Shown here piece by piece: positions 44,868 to 52,546 of a DNA stretch of 64,000 bases. A program made the translations under genes and the position numbers. Each line of letters starts with the position of its first letter. The first letter of the stretch is position 1. The notes under the pieces are model-generated. The model was not told where the DNA came from, did no database searches, and saw only the letters and a program-made list of their open reading frames with translations. The stretch lies in the NCBI RefSeq assembly GCF_029222925.1, contig NZ_JARHUI010000004.1, positions 62,001 through 126,000 on the forward strand, written 5' to 3'. This DNA comes from Algoriphagus sp. CAU 1675 (GTDB taxonomy: Bacteria; Bacteroidota; Bacteroidia; Cytophagales; Cyclobacteriaceae).

Positions 44868-45887
44868 ATGCAAATCAACGATCACAACCCTCTACCCATT
44901 TATCACCCAGCTTCTGATCGGTACAATCAGATGAAATATCGCTATTGTGGAAAAAGCGGATTGCAGTTACCTGAAATCAGTTTGGGACTTTGGCATAACT
45001 TCGGCCACAATGCAGATTTCACCCTTGGAAGAAAGATCTTGAGAAGAGCCTTTGACCTTGGTATTTGTCACTTTGATTTGGCAAACAACTATGGTCCTCC
45101 CTATGGGTCAGCAGAAGAAAACTTCGGTAGAATTTTCAAAAAAGATTTCCTCCCTTTTCGGGATGAGTTGATTATTTCCTCTAAGGCAGGCTGGGATATG
45201 TGGCCCGGTCCTTATGGAAATTACGGTTCAAGAAAGTATCTGATTGCAAGCTGCGATCAAAGCTTAAAACGAATGGGTCTGGAGTATGTGGATATTTTCT
45301 ACCATCATAGGCCAGATCCCAACACTCCACTAGAAGAAACTATGGGAGCTTTGGATCAGCTGGTTCGTCAGGGAAAAGCCCTCTATGTCGGCATTTCTCA
45401 ATACAGTGCAGAAGATACTGCCAAAGCATACCAGATTTTGAAAGAAATGGGTACTCCACTTCTGATTCACCAACCGCGATACAGCATGCTGGACCGATGG
45501 GTTGAGGGCGGATTAATGGACGTCTTGGGTGAAAAAGGCATTGGAAGCATCGCCTTCTCCCCTTTAGAACAAGGAATGCTTACCGACAAATATCTCAAAG
45601 GTATCCCGGAAGATTCCAGAGCTGCTAAAGACGGACGTTACCTAAAGCCAGAACAAATAGGCGGCGAAAAACTTGAAATGATCCGGGCATTGAATGAGAT
45701 CGCTGTTTCAAGAGGGCAAAGCCTAGCTCAGATGGCAATTGCTTGGTTGCTCAAAGACCCTAGAATCACTTCAGTCTTAATCGGTGTTTCCAAGCCTGAA
45801 CAATTAGACGACAATGTAGCTGCTGTGAAAAACACCACGTTTTCTGAAGAAGAATTGACCCAGATCAGAAAAATTATCAGCGCTTGA
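44868..45887 (+). CDS. Aldo/keto reductase (YghZ/Gpr-like)
   Basis: 339 residues of an (alpha/beta)8 aldo/keto reductase. Catalytic tetrad residues are visible as Asp and Tyr in HFDLANNYGPPYGSAE, Lys in IISSKAGWDMWPGPYG and His in FYHHRPDP. The combination GWDMWPGPYGNYGSRKYL is typical of the YghZ (L-glyceraldehyde 3-phosphate reductase) branch, AKR14. NADPH is the expected cofactor. The N-terminus has about 20 extra residues before MKYRYCGKSGLQLPEI; an internal ATG there (residue 22) is a possible alternative start. Its TGA overlaps the ATG of the MFS gene (TGATG). Confidence 0.93.
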   Translation: MQINDHNPLPIYHPASDRYNQMKYRYCGKSGLQLPEISLGLWHNFGHNADFTLGRKILRRAFDLGICHFDLANNYGPPYGSAEENFGRIFKKDFLPFRDELIISSKAGWDMWPGPYGNYGSRKYLIASCDQSLKRMGLEYVDIFYHHRPDPNTPLEETMGALDQLVRQGKALYVGISQYSAEDTAKAYQILKEMGTPLLIHQPRYSMLDRWVEGGLMDVLGEKGIGSIAFSPLEQGMLTDKYLKGIPEDSRAAKDGRYLKPEQIGGEKLEMIRALNEIAVSRGQSLAQMAIAWLLKDPRITSVLIGVSKPEQLDDNVAAVKNTTFSEEELTQIRKIISA

Positions 45888-47086
45888 TGAAGCCCCAATC
45901 ATCCAGAAGTGCCCTGATTTTGATCGTCATTGCTCAATTTCTGGGCGCTTCTCTTTGGTTTGCAGGAAATGCAGCCATTCCTGAAATCTCAAAGGTCCTC
46001 AATCTTCCCGAAATCACAGCTTCCATTACTTCAGCTGTTCAATTGGGCTTTATTTCAGGAACCTTGATCTACGCATTTTTTTCTATCCCGGATCGTTTTT
46101 CACCCCGAATTGTTTTTCTAGCAAGCGCTTGTTTAGCCGCACTGTTCAATCTCTTGATTCCAATCCTCCCGATGGAAATGATTAGCCTTTTGCTTTGCCG
46201 GTTTTTGGTAGGATTCTTCCTTGCGGGAATCTATCCGGTAGGAATGAAAATAGCAGCCGATTATTTTGAAAAAGGATTGGGAAATGCATTGGGATTTTTG
46301 GTGGGAGCCCTGGTATTGGGAACCGCCTTCCCTCATTTTATCCGTGCTTTGGATTGGGATCTTTCTTGGAAAATCATCTTTTGGTCAACTTCTATTTTGG
46401 CCATCTTTGGAGGTCTTCTTGTAGGTATTTTTGTCCCTGATGGACCATTCAGAAAAAGAAACACCAAATTTGAAATCAGTCTATTACCCAAACTTTCCAA
46501 GATTAAAAGCCTTAAAAGTGCTGCCTCGGGCTATTTTGGCCACATGTGGGAATTGTATACATTTTGGGCTTTTGTACCAACTTTAATAGCTTATTTCAGC
46601 AATACTGATTCTGGCACAAAAGAAAATGCCATTTTGTCTTTTTCGACAATAGCCATTGGGGCCATTTCCTGTGCAATAGGTGGAATTATAGCCAATAGAA
46701 TTGGAAGCAAAAAAGTAGCCTTATTCTCCTTGATTGGATCTGGAATCTGTTGTTTATCTCTTTTACTCATTCCCTCTGCTCCTTCAATGATTTGGATTTT
46801 TTTTCTACTGATTTGGGGAATGTTGGTAACGGCAGATTCACCACAGTTTTCAACTTTAGTAGCACAAGGAACCCCTCCAGAATACAGGGGTACTGCCCTA
46901 ACTCTAGTAAATTGTATGGGATTTACCCTTACCATATTTTCCATACAGTTTGGACAGTTTTTACTCAGTTATTTAAAAGTTACTCAAATGATGAGTTTCT
47001 TGGTTATAGGCCCTTTTTTGGGACTTCTCATTTTTCGTTTTTTTGACAAAAAAAGGGAGGCTTCGTCTCCAAGCCTCCCTGCGTAG
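45887..47086 (+). CDS. MFS transporter
   Basis: About 399 residues from the ATG at 45887, overlapping the previous stop by one base; an in-frame TTG at 45884 is rejected. About 12 membrane segments are predicted. The two MFS halves are joined by a short basic loop (FRKRNTKFEISLLPKLSKIK). LLCRFLVGFFLAGIYPVGMKI is typical of loop 4-helix 5 in drug or sugar exporters. The substrate is unknown; its coupling with the aldo/keto reductase suggests a metabolite of that reaction (inference). Its last codons contain the terminator hairpin of the opposing gene. Confidence 0.9.
   Translation: MKPQSSRSALILIVIAQFLGASLWFAGNAAIPEISKVLNLPEITASITSAVQLGFISGTLIYAFFSIPDRFSPRIVFLASACLAALFNLLIPILPMEMISLLLCRFLVGFFLAGIYPVGMKIAADYFEKGLGNALGFLVGALVLGTAFPHFIRALDWDLSWKIIFWSTSILAIFGGLLVGIFVPDGPFRKRNTKFEISLLPKLSKIKSLKSAASGYFGHMWELYTFWAFVPTLIAYFSNTDSGTKENAILSFSTIAIGAISCAIGGIIANRIGSKKVALFSLIGSGICCLSLLLIPSAPSMIWIFFLLIWGMLVTADSPQFSTLVAQGTPPEYRGTALTLVNCMGFTLTIFSIQFGQFLLSYLKVTQMMSFLVIGPFLGLLIFRFFDKKREASSPSLPA
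47047..47079 (-). terminator. Intrinsic terminator of the 47.1-47.9 kb gene, inside the MFS coding region
   Basis: On the minus strand GGGAGGCTT/AAGCCTCCC (47071-47079 with 47055-47063) is followed by eight T (47047-47054). The bases are also the last codons of the MFS gene. Confidence 0.85.
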
Positions 47087-47103
47087 TCACAAACCGGACA
47101 TTT

Positions 47104-47898
47104 TTAGCGTACTACGTTTTCTAGGGTTGCCAAGTAGACCCATTTCTGATCTCTGGATTTTAAGCCTTCAGTCACTGCCTTTCTTTGGGATTCTGTTTGA
47201 TCCAGATCCTCATAAGCTTGGGCATTGAAAAACTGCATATAATCCTTGTACATATTCATGGTTAGGTGAGTGGATTTTGCCTGCGAACCCAGTGGAAGTG
47301 CAGTTCTCAGAAAACTCCAATGCCCCATCAGCCCCTGCTCTATTCGCTTTTGATGAATCGGTCGGAAAGTTTCCATTTCCGCTTTTTCATAATCATCAAA
47401 TTTACCCTCGTTAGCTTTCATCAAGTCGAAAGAAGCCAATACTCCGGGTTTCATTTGGAAATTATCATTGGTTGAAACGATTTCCTTCATATACAGGCGC
47501 ATTGGCATATCTCTCATTGCCAATGATTCCTGAAAGAGTTTGGTAACCTGAATCTCATTAAGATGCGGATAGGCAATTCGTGTGTATTCGACCATAGACT
47601 CCTCATCCAGTCCATTCATCATCTTGACCGGATCCTCATAATAAGTAATCATGATGTATTGGAAAGTGGAGTGATCCGCACCAGACTGGAGTGACCAAAA
47701 ATCCCAACCTACAATCTGATCATCATTGAGCGCTTGACGATAAACGTTCTCCATTAAATCCTTGAACTCGATGTAATCAAAGATCTGATCATTCTCAACT
47801 TTGATAAAATCGAATACCATATAGCGATTTGTTTGCTGGGCTCTGATTGCAGAGGTCCAAAGCAACCCGCAAACCAAGAAAAACAATAGCTTTTTCAT
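47104..47898 (-). CDS. Secreted protein of unknown function
   Basis: 264 residues. Signal peptide at residues 1-20 (LWTSAIRAQ). The mature protein has two similar halves with a hydrophobic strand, acidic helix and an aromatic pair: YMVFDFIKVENDQIFDYIEF with WDFWSLQSGADHSTFQYIMI, and later VLASFDLMKANEGKFDDYEK with HWSFLRTALPLGSQAKSTH. This suggests a tandem ferredoxin-like (dimeric alpha/beta barrel) fold, as in ABM or DUF domains, but I cannot name a family. It stands alone, convergent with the MFS gene, with a long AT-rich upstream region shared divergently with the aminotransferase. Confidence 0.7.
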   Translation of the reverse strand: MKKLLFFLVCGLLWTSAIRAQQTNRYMVFDFIKVENDQIFDYIEFKDLMENVYRQALNDDQIVGWDFWSLQSGADHSTFQYIMITYYEDPVKMMNGLDEESMVEYTRIAYPHLNEIQVTKLFQESLAMRDMPMRLYMKEIVSTNDNFQMKPGVLASFDLMKANEGKFDDYEKAEMETFRPIHQKRIEQGLMGHWSFLRTALPLGSQAKSTHLTMNMYKDYMQFFNAQAYEDLDQTESQRKAVTEGLKSRDQKWVYLATLENVVR

Positions 47899-48097
47899 AC
47901 ATAAGTTGGGTTAGGGTTTATTGTGCTTTTGTTATAATTTAAAAATTAATTCTGTATATCTCCAAATTTTAAAATGTTATTTTATTATTTGAAAATTTAT
48001 CAATAAAAACCAATATTCAACAAAGTGAGTCCATAAATGTAATTTTCATAAAACAACTCAAAAAAACTTGGTATTTTACTAACAAATCTGATATACA

Positions 48098-49219
48098 ATG
48101 ACAGGAATAACAAGACGATCATGGCTTAAAAAAGCAGGCATGGGTACTGGCCTTGCTATGTTAGGAACAGGTATCACCAATTCTCTCTCTGCTGAAGAAA
48201 TCAAGAAGTTTAATCCTAGACCTTTGGATGGTCCAATCCGGCTTGGTTCAAACGAAAATCCATTTGGCCCCTCTGAAAAAATGAGAGAGGCTATGATGCG
48301 AAATTTTGACTTAGGATGCAGATATCCTTGGGGATACAATGCCGACTTGGTGAAAATGCTAGCAGAAAAAGAAGGTGTCCCAGAGGATTATATTGTCCCT
48401 GTAGCAGGATCCACTGAGGGTCTGAAAGTGGCAGGCATCACTTTTGGTCAAGGTGGAGAAATCATTTCCTGTGCCCCGACTTTCCTGTCAATGATGTCTT
48501 ATGCCGAACTTTGGGGAACCGAAATCAATTGGGTACCACTGACCAAAGACCTGGACTTTGATTTGGATGAAATAGAAAAGCGCGTCTCATTCGAAACCAG
48601 ATTGGTTTTCCTTTGCAACCCAAACAACCCAACCGGCAAACTTTTACCTGCAGACAAGGTAAAGAGCTTCTGTGAATCAGTCAGCAAAAAAACCGTGGTA
48701 TTCAGTGACGAGGCTTATTATGATTACATCACTGAACCAAACTACCCTTCTATGGTGGAATTGGTGAAAAAAGGAATGGATGTAGTGGTTTCAAGAACCT
48801 TCTCCAAAGCCTATGGATTAGCCGGTATTCGTTTGGGCTACCTCGTAGCCAAACCAGAACTCGCTTCCAAACTGAGAGATCGTGTAGTGGCCAACACCAA
48901 TATCATGGCAATTGAAGCTGGGAAAGCTGCACTTCAGGACAAAGAATTCTATGACTTTTCTCTGAAACAGACAAAAGATGCCAAAGCTGCAATCATCAAA
49001 ACTTTGGATGAATTGAAACTTCCCCACCTTGAGTCTCATGCCAATTTTGTCTTTTTCCATACAGGTAGAGACATTCAGGAATTGAACAAAATATTTGCCG
49101 AAAAAGGCATTATCATAGGAAGGCCATTCCCTCCATTGAATGATTGGTGCAGAATATCTACAGGCACCATGGAGGAAGTGACTATATTCAACAACACACT
49201 CAAAGAAGTCCTCGGCTGA
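48098..49219 (+). CDS. Tat-exported PLP-dependent aminotransferase (HisC-like)
   Basis: 373 residues. The N-terminus TRRSWLKKAGMGTGLAMLG is a twin-arginine signal with a hydrophobic core, leaving a full fold-type I aminotransferase of about 340 residues. Motifs are SNENPFGPSEKMREA, CNPNNPTGKLLPADK with the substrate/PLP Asn, SDEAYYDY with the Asp that contacts the pyridine ring, SRTFSKAYG with Lys237 as Schiff-base Lys, and LAGIRLGY. It resembles histidinol-phosphate aminotransferase and related class I/II enzymes but has no his operon around it. Tat export fits a cofactor-loaded enzyme. The substrate is unknown. Its stop overlaps the GNAT start as TGATG. Confidence 0.88.
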   Translation: MTGITRRSWLKKAGMGTGLAMLGTGITNSLSAEEIKKFNPRPLDGPIRLGSNENPFGPSEKMREAMMRNFDLGCRYPWGYNADLVKMLAEKEGVPEDYIVPVAGSTEGLKVAGITFGQGGEIISCAPTFLSMMSYAELWGTEINWVPLTKDLDFDLDEIEKRVSFETRLVFLCNPNNPTGKLLPADKVKSFCESVSKKTVVFSDEAYYDYITEPNYPSMVELVKKGMDVVVSRTFSKAYGLAGIRLGYLVAKPELASKLRDRVVANTNIMAIEAGKAALQDKEFYDFSLKQTKDAKAAIIKTLDELKLPHLESHANFVFFHTGRDIQELNKIFAEKGIIIGRPFPPLNDWCRISTGTMEEVTIFNNTLKEVLG

Positions 49220-49791
49220 TGTTGAAAACTGACATTATTTTAGAAAATGAAAGAATCCTGCTGCGTCCCATTTTGCGGCAGGATTTTCCTTTTATTCAAA
49301 CTCTCACATCAGAAAGTTCACTCTGGGAATATTTTACCCATGATCTTAGCAAGTCGGAAGAAATTGAAAAGTGGGCTGAGCCTGCATTCAAGGGGGATAG
49401 GCTCCAGTTTGTGGTAATTGATAAAAACTCAGGTAAAATTGTAGGTTCCACTGCTTATGGAAATTATTCCCCAAGAGATCAAAGGATCGAAATCGGATGG
49501 ACTTGGCTTGGAAGAGAGTTCCATGGAAGCGGCATCAACCAAAACATGAAGTTCTTGATGCTCAAGCATGCCTTTGAAAAAATGAATCTCAAGCGAGTCG
49601 AGATAAAAACTGACGTCCTCAATCAACCTGCTAGACAAGCACTTTTAAAAATGGGAATCACGGAGGAAGGAGTGCTTAGAAGTCATACCTTACTGTGTAC
49701 GGGAAGAAGAAGGGATACCATTTATTATAGTGTGCTTGAAAATGAATGGCCCAACCTGAAAGTGAATTTCATCCAAAAGTTAAAAGGGTAA
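49219..49791 (+). CDS. GNAT N-acetyltransferase (RimJ/RimL type)
   Basis: 190 residues from the ATG at 49219, which shares one base with the aminotransferase stop. Earlier in-frame codons would lie deep in that gene. The RimJ/RimL-type GNAT pattern is ENERILLRPILRQDFPFIQT, GKIVGSTAYGNYSPRDQRIEIGW, the acetyl-CoA loop around GREFHGSGINQ, and RVEIKTDVLNQPARQALLKMG. It probably acetylates an alpha-amino group or small amine in the cytoplasm. Coupling with an exported aminotransferase is curious because the two act in different compartments. A terminator follows. Confidence 0.87.
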   Translation: MLKTDIILENERILLRPILRQDFPFIQTLTSESSLWEYFTHDLSKSEEIEKWAEPAFKGDRLQFVVIDKNSGKIVGSTAYGNYSPRDQRIEIGWTWLGREFHGSGINQNMKFLMLKHAFEKMNLKRVEIKTDVLNQPARQALLKMGITEEGVLRSHTLLCTGRRRDTIYYSVLENEWPNLKVNFIQKLKG

Positions 49792-49820
49792 CCTATAGTG
49801 GCTACCCTTTTCTTTTATTT
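49782..49820. terminator. Terminator between convergent GNAT and ABC1 kinase genes
   Basis: The stem AAAAGGGTA/TACCCTTTT (49782-49790 and 49803-49811) surrounds a loop that can pair further, and is flanked by a T-rich run on the plus strand (49808-49820). It overlaps the ends of both genes and can work for the GNAT gene. The minus-strand T-run is weaker. Confidence 0.75.
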
Positions 49821-51134
49821 TAACCAATCTGGCTTGGTGGTTTCGATTTCGGCCTGTAATTGATTTAAAAGATTGTATAAGCCGAAGTAGGTTCTATTGA
49901 TATAAAGTCCATGCTTTGACCCTCTTGCCTGACGGGACTGCCGAAACATCCTGTCATTGGAAATCCGGTCTCCCAGCTTAAATATTTGCTCGAAGAAAGA
50001 ATTATCGGCAAAATCAAAGCGATCTGCATGAAAGGGTTTGCCCAAAAGAGAAATCATCTCTCTAAAAACCCCTTTAAAATAGGCTTGTTCCTCAGGACTA
50101 TCCTTTTCAGAAATAAACTCTAAATCGAAGAAGACCTGATTTAGTTCTTCTTCTTTCAGGAGCATATCTTTTTTGATCAAGGCAAAATATCCCTTATAAA
50201 ATTCCTCCGGAATGACTTTTACACAACCAAAATCTATGATTCCCAACGTATCATCATCCTGAATAATAAAATTACCAGGATGGGGATCTGCATGTACCTG
50301 CATCAGATTATGAACCTGATGATGATAAAAATCCCAAAGTGCCTGCCCAATTTGATTTCTGGATTTTTGAGATGGATTTGTTTCTAACCACTCTTTGATG
50401 TGGACTCCATTCATCCAGTCCATAGTAATGATTCTATCGGAACTCAACTCATCATAATAAACTGGAAATCTGAGATTGGGAATATGGGAACAGGCGCTTG
50501 AAATTTCCCTGGATCTTTGCACCTCCAAAAGGTAATCGGTTTCTTCTAACAACCTTTCCTCTACTTCCTCCATATAGTGATCCAGCTCTTTCTCGTTCAT
50601 ATTCAAAAGCCTTAATGCAAAAGGCCGAACAAGCTTTAAATCAGAACTTACTGAATCAGCCACCCCAGGATATTGGATTTTCACAGCCAGTACCTTATCC
50701 CCTAAAGTAGCTTGATGCACCTGACCAATGGAGGCCGCATTGACCGCAGATCTAGTGAAAGTTTCAAAAAGCTGTTCCGGGCTTTTTCCAAAACTTTTCT
50801 GAAAGGTTTTAACCACCAAAGGATAGGACAATGGAGGAGCACTATATTGAGCCATTGTAAATTTATCCTGATAGGCTCTCGGCAATAAATTCTTGTCCAT
50901 GGACATCATCTGGGCCACTTTCAAGGCTGAACCCTTTAACTGACTCAAGGAATTGTAAATATCCTCCGCATTACTCTGATGAAGTCCTTCCTTATCCAGA
51001 CCCGGAGTCACCATTTTCTTGGCGTAATGCTTCACATAATTCCCTCCTACTTTGGCTCCAGCTCGGATAAATTTCGCAGCCCTTTGAACTTTAGAAACAG
51101 GAATACTTTCCTGCTCATGCAACTCTTTCCTCAT
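49815..51134 (-). CDS. ABC1/UbiB-family atypical kinase
   Basis: 439 residues of the AarF/ABC1/UbiB group, linked to quinone or lipid metabolism. The N-terminal LKGSALKVAQMMSMD corresponds to the KxGQ motif; the family's invariant Gln is retained as VAQ. VKIQYPGV holds the ATP-site Lys, VHADPHPGNFI the catalytic loop, and GIIDFGCVK the DFG Asp. A C-terminal helical tail ends ETTKPDWLK. The TetR-like regulator lies 3 bp upstream in the same orientation, so the kinase is the second gene of a two-gene unit. The substrate is unknown, and ATPase activity is possible. Confidence 0.92.
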   Translation of the reverse strand: MRKELHEQESIPVSKVQRAAKFIRAGAKVGGNYVKHYAKKMVTPGLDKEGLHQSNAEDIYNSLSQLKGSALKVAQMMSMDKNLLPRAYQDKFTMAQYSAPPLSYPLVVKTFQKSFGKSPEQLFETFTRSAVNAASIGQVHQATLGDKVLAVKIQYPGVADSVSSDLKLVRPFALRLLNMNEKELDHYMEEVEERLLEETDYLLEVQRSREISSACSHIPNLRFPVYYDELSSDRIITMDWMNGVHIKEWLETNPSQKSRNQIGQALWDFYHHQVHNLMQVHADPHPGNFIIQDDDTLGIIDFGCVKVIPEEFYKGYFALIKKDMLLKEEELNQVFFDLEFISEKDSPEEQAYFKGVFREMISLLGKPFHADRFDFADNSFFEQIFKLGDRISNDRMFRQSRQARGSKHGLYINRTYFGLYNLLNQLQAEIETTKPDWLK

Positions 51135-51137
51135 GAG

Positions 51138-51818
51138 TTATTTGTTTTGGTACATGAACTTAGCAAAGTCCAAAAAGCTATCCAGTGCACTTTGGCCCAT
51201 CAGATCAAAAGCTAAATTGACCGATTTTTCGATGGCAGCATCTGTCTTTTCGAAACGAGGAGAATGATCTTCCAACCAATATTTAAAAACAAAAAGTACT
51301 TGAAGCCAAAGTGCTTCATCATATCGATCTGAAATAAAGGGGCGGTTTGCTATTTCCTGTGTTTCCTTGCCTTCTAAAATAATATCTGCAGCAAACTCTT
51401 TAAACTTCTTCCTGAACTCCCTAAACTCCGAGGGAAAAGAAGTGATTATTTTTGAACTTTGACCATATACGCTCAGCAGATAGGATCTTTTTGTCTTCAA
51501 AACCTCTACCCAGGTAAACAAAAAGCCCAAAAACTTCTCTCTTGCCGAATACTCCTTAAAAACCTCTTGAGACTCCAGTTGAAGCCTAGCTTCTTCAAAA
51601 ATCTGAAGCAAAATAGCGGACTTAATTGCCTCAAAAGAAGTGAAATAGGCATAAAAATCCCCTTCTTTCATTTTGAGACTCTGGGCAAATTTGAAAATCG
51701 ATGTCGGTTGATTCCCGGTTTCCAAAACTTGCTCGACAAATGCATCCACAATCAGCTTACCGTAGTCTTTTTTGGTGGTTTTCTTGGCTGTTTTAGTTTC
51801 CATAAGTGATGTATTCAT
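51138..51818 (-). CDS. TetR-family transcriptional regulator
   Basis: 226 residues. The N-terminal region contains a helix-turn-helix of TetR type: ILDAF-like VDAFVEQVLETGNQPTSIF, then FAQSLKMKEGDFYAYFTSFEAIK, with the conserved YxxFxS region that follows the recognition helix. The C-terminal 150 residues are helical and ligand-binding (such as FLFTWVEVLKTKRSYLLSVYG). An alternative ATG is five codons in. It lies 3 bp upstream of the ABC1 kinase gene on the same strand, so it probably controls its own operon. Ligand and operator are unknown. Confidence 0.85.
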   Translation of the reverse strand: MNTSLMETKTAKKTTKKDYGKLIVDAFVEQVLETGNQPTSIFKFAQSLKMKEGDFYAYFTSFEAIKSAILLQIFEEARLQLESQEVFKEYSAREKFLGFLFTWVEVLKTKRSYLLSVYGQSSKIITSFPSEFREFRKKFKEFAADIILEGKETQEIANRPFISDRYDEALWLQVLFVFKYWLEDHSPRFEKTDAAIEKSVNLAFDLMGQSALDSFLDFAKFMYQNK

Positions 51819-51868
51819 TTACATATCAACAACCTTTTACAGAAGTCAATGGTTTGAATTTTTAACAT

Positions 51869-51895
51869 AAAAAAACCGAACCACTTGGTTCGGTT
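51869..51895 (-). terminator. Intrinsic terminator of hslV
   Basis: On the minus strand AACCGAACCA/TGGTTCGGTT (51886-51895 with 51874-51883) has a 2-nt loop and is followed by T residues (51869-51873). The gene it serves, hslV, ends at 51917. Confidence 0.9.
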
Positions 51896-51916
51896 ATCAA
51901 TCATTTTAAAAGCAAG

Positions 51917-52459
51917 TCAGTTTTTTACTTTCTCTATAACCAAATTGTGGTTGGTATAAATGCAGACATCTGCAGCTATGTGAAGGCTTTCGCTAACCAT
52001 TTCCTCTGCTGAAAGCTGTGGGGCAAACTTTTTCATAGCCCGGGCAGCAGACTGTGCAAACATACTTCCAGAGCCAATGGTCGCAATTTCCATGTCCGGT
52101 TCTATCACATCACCAGTCCCAGAAATAATCAAAATATCGTCCTTGTCGGCAACAATCATCATAGCTTCCAACTTGCTGAGCATTCTATCTGTCCTCCATT
52201 CCTTTGCAAGCTCAACCGCTGCTCGCTTCATGTTATTGCCAAAAGCACCCAACTTTTCTTCAAATTTTTCCAAAAGCGTAAAAGCATCTGCCGTAGAACC
52301 GGCAAAGCCTGTCACGATTTTTCCTCCTTGCAGAACGCGGATTTTCTTAACAGTGCTTTTCGCAACAGTATTTCCTAGTGTCGCTTGTCCATCTGCTCCG
52401 ATGACTGTTTCACCATTGTGTCGAATGGCTACGACCGTGGTAGATTTGATTTTATCCAT
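51917..52459 (-). CDS. hslV: ATP-dependent protease subunit HslV
   Basis: About 180 residues from the ATG at 52459; a second in-frame ATG at 52495 would add 12 residues. HslV is the proteasome-like peptidase of the HslUV complex. The mature N-terminal Thr lies in MDKIKSTTVVAI after a short propeptide, in keeping with its role as catalytic nucleophile. Blocks are GADGQATLGNTVAKSTVKK, GKIVTGFAGSTADAFTLLE, and IATIGSGSMFAQSAARAM. Its ATPase partner hslU is not next to it, unlike many genomes. The gene ends in its own terminator and lies downstream of the E2 gene, which also has one. Confidence 0.95.
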   Translation of the reverse strand: MDKIKSTTVVAIRHNGETVIGADGQATLGNTVAKSTVKKIRVLQGGKIVTGFAGSTADAFTLLEKFEEKLGAFGNNMKRAAVELAKEWRTDRMLSKLEAMMIVADKDDILIISGTGDVIEPDMEIATIGSGSMFAQSAARAMKKFAPQLSAEEMVSESLHIAADVCIYTNHNLVIEKVKN

Positions 52460-52505
52460 TTCCAAAAGTTTTTTCTTTCCTTCTTCAAAACCCATACTAA
52501 AAGCA

Positions 52506-52531
52506 AAAAGTCCTGAAATCAGGACTTTTTG
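52506..52531 (-). terminator. Intrinsic terminator of the E2 gene
   Basis: AAAAAGTCCTGA/TCAGGACTTTTT (52520-52531 and 52506-52517) forms a compact hairpin with T residues on the minus strand, 15 bp after the E2 stop. It separates the E2 gene from hslV. Confidence 0.9.
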
Positions 52532-52546
52532 ACAGTATTTTATTTA

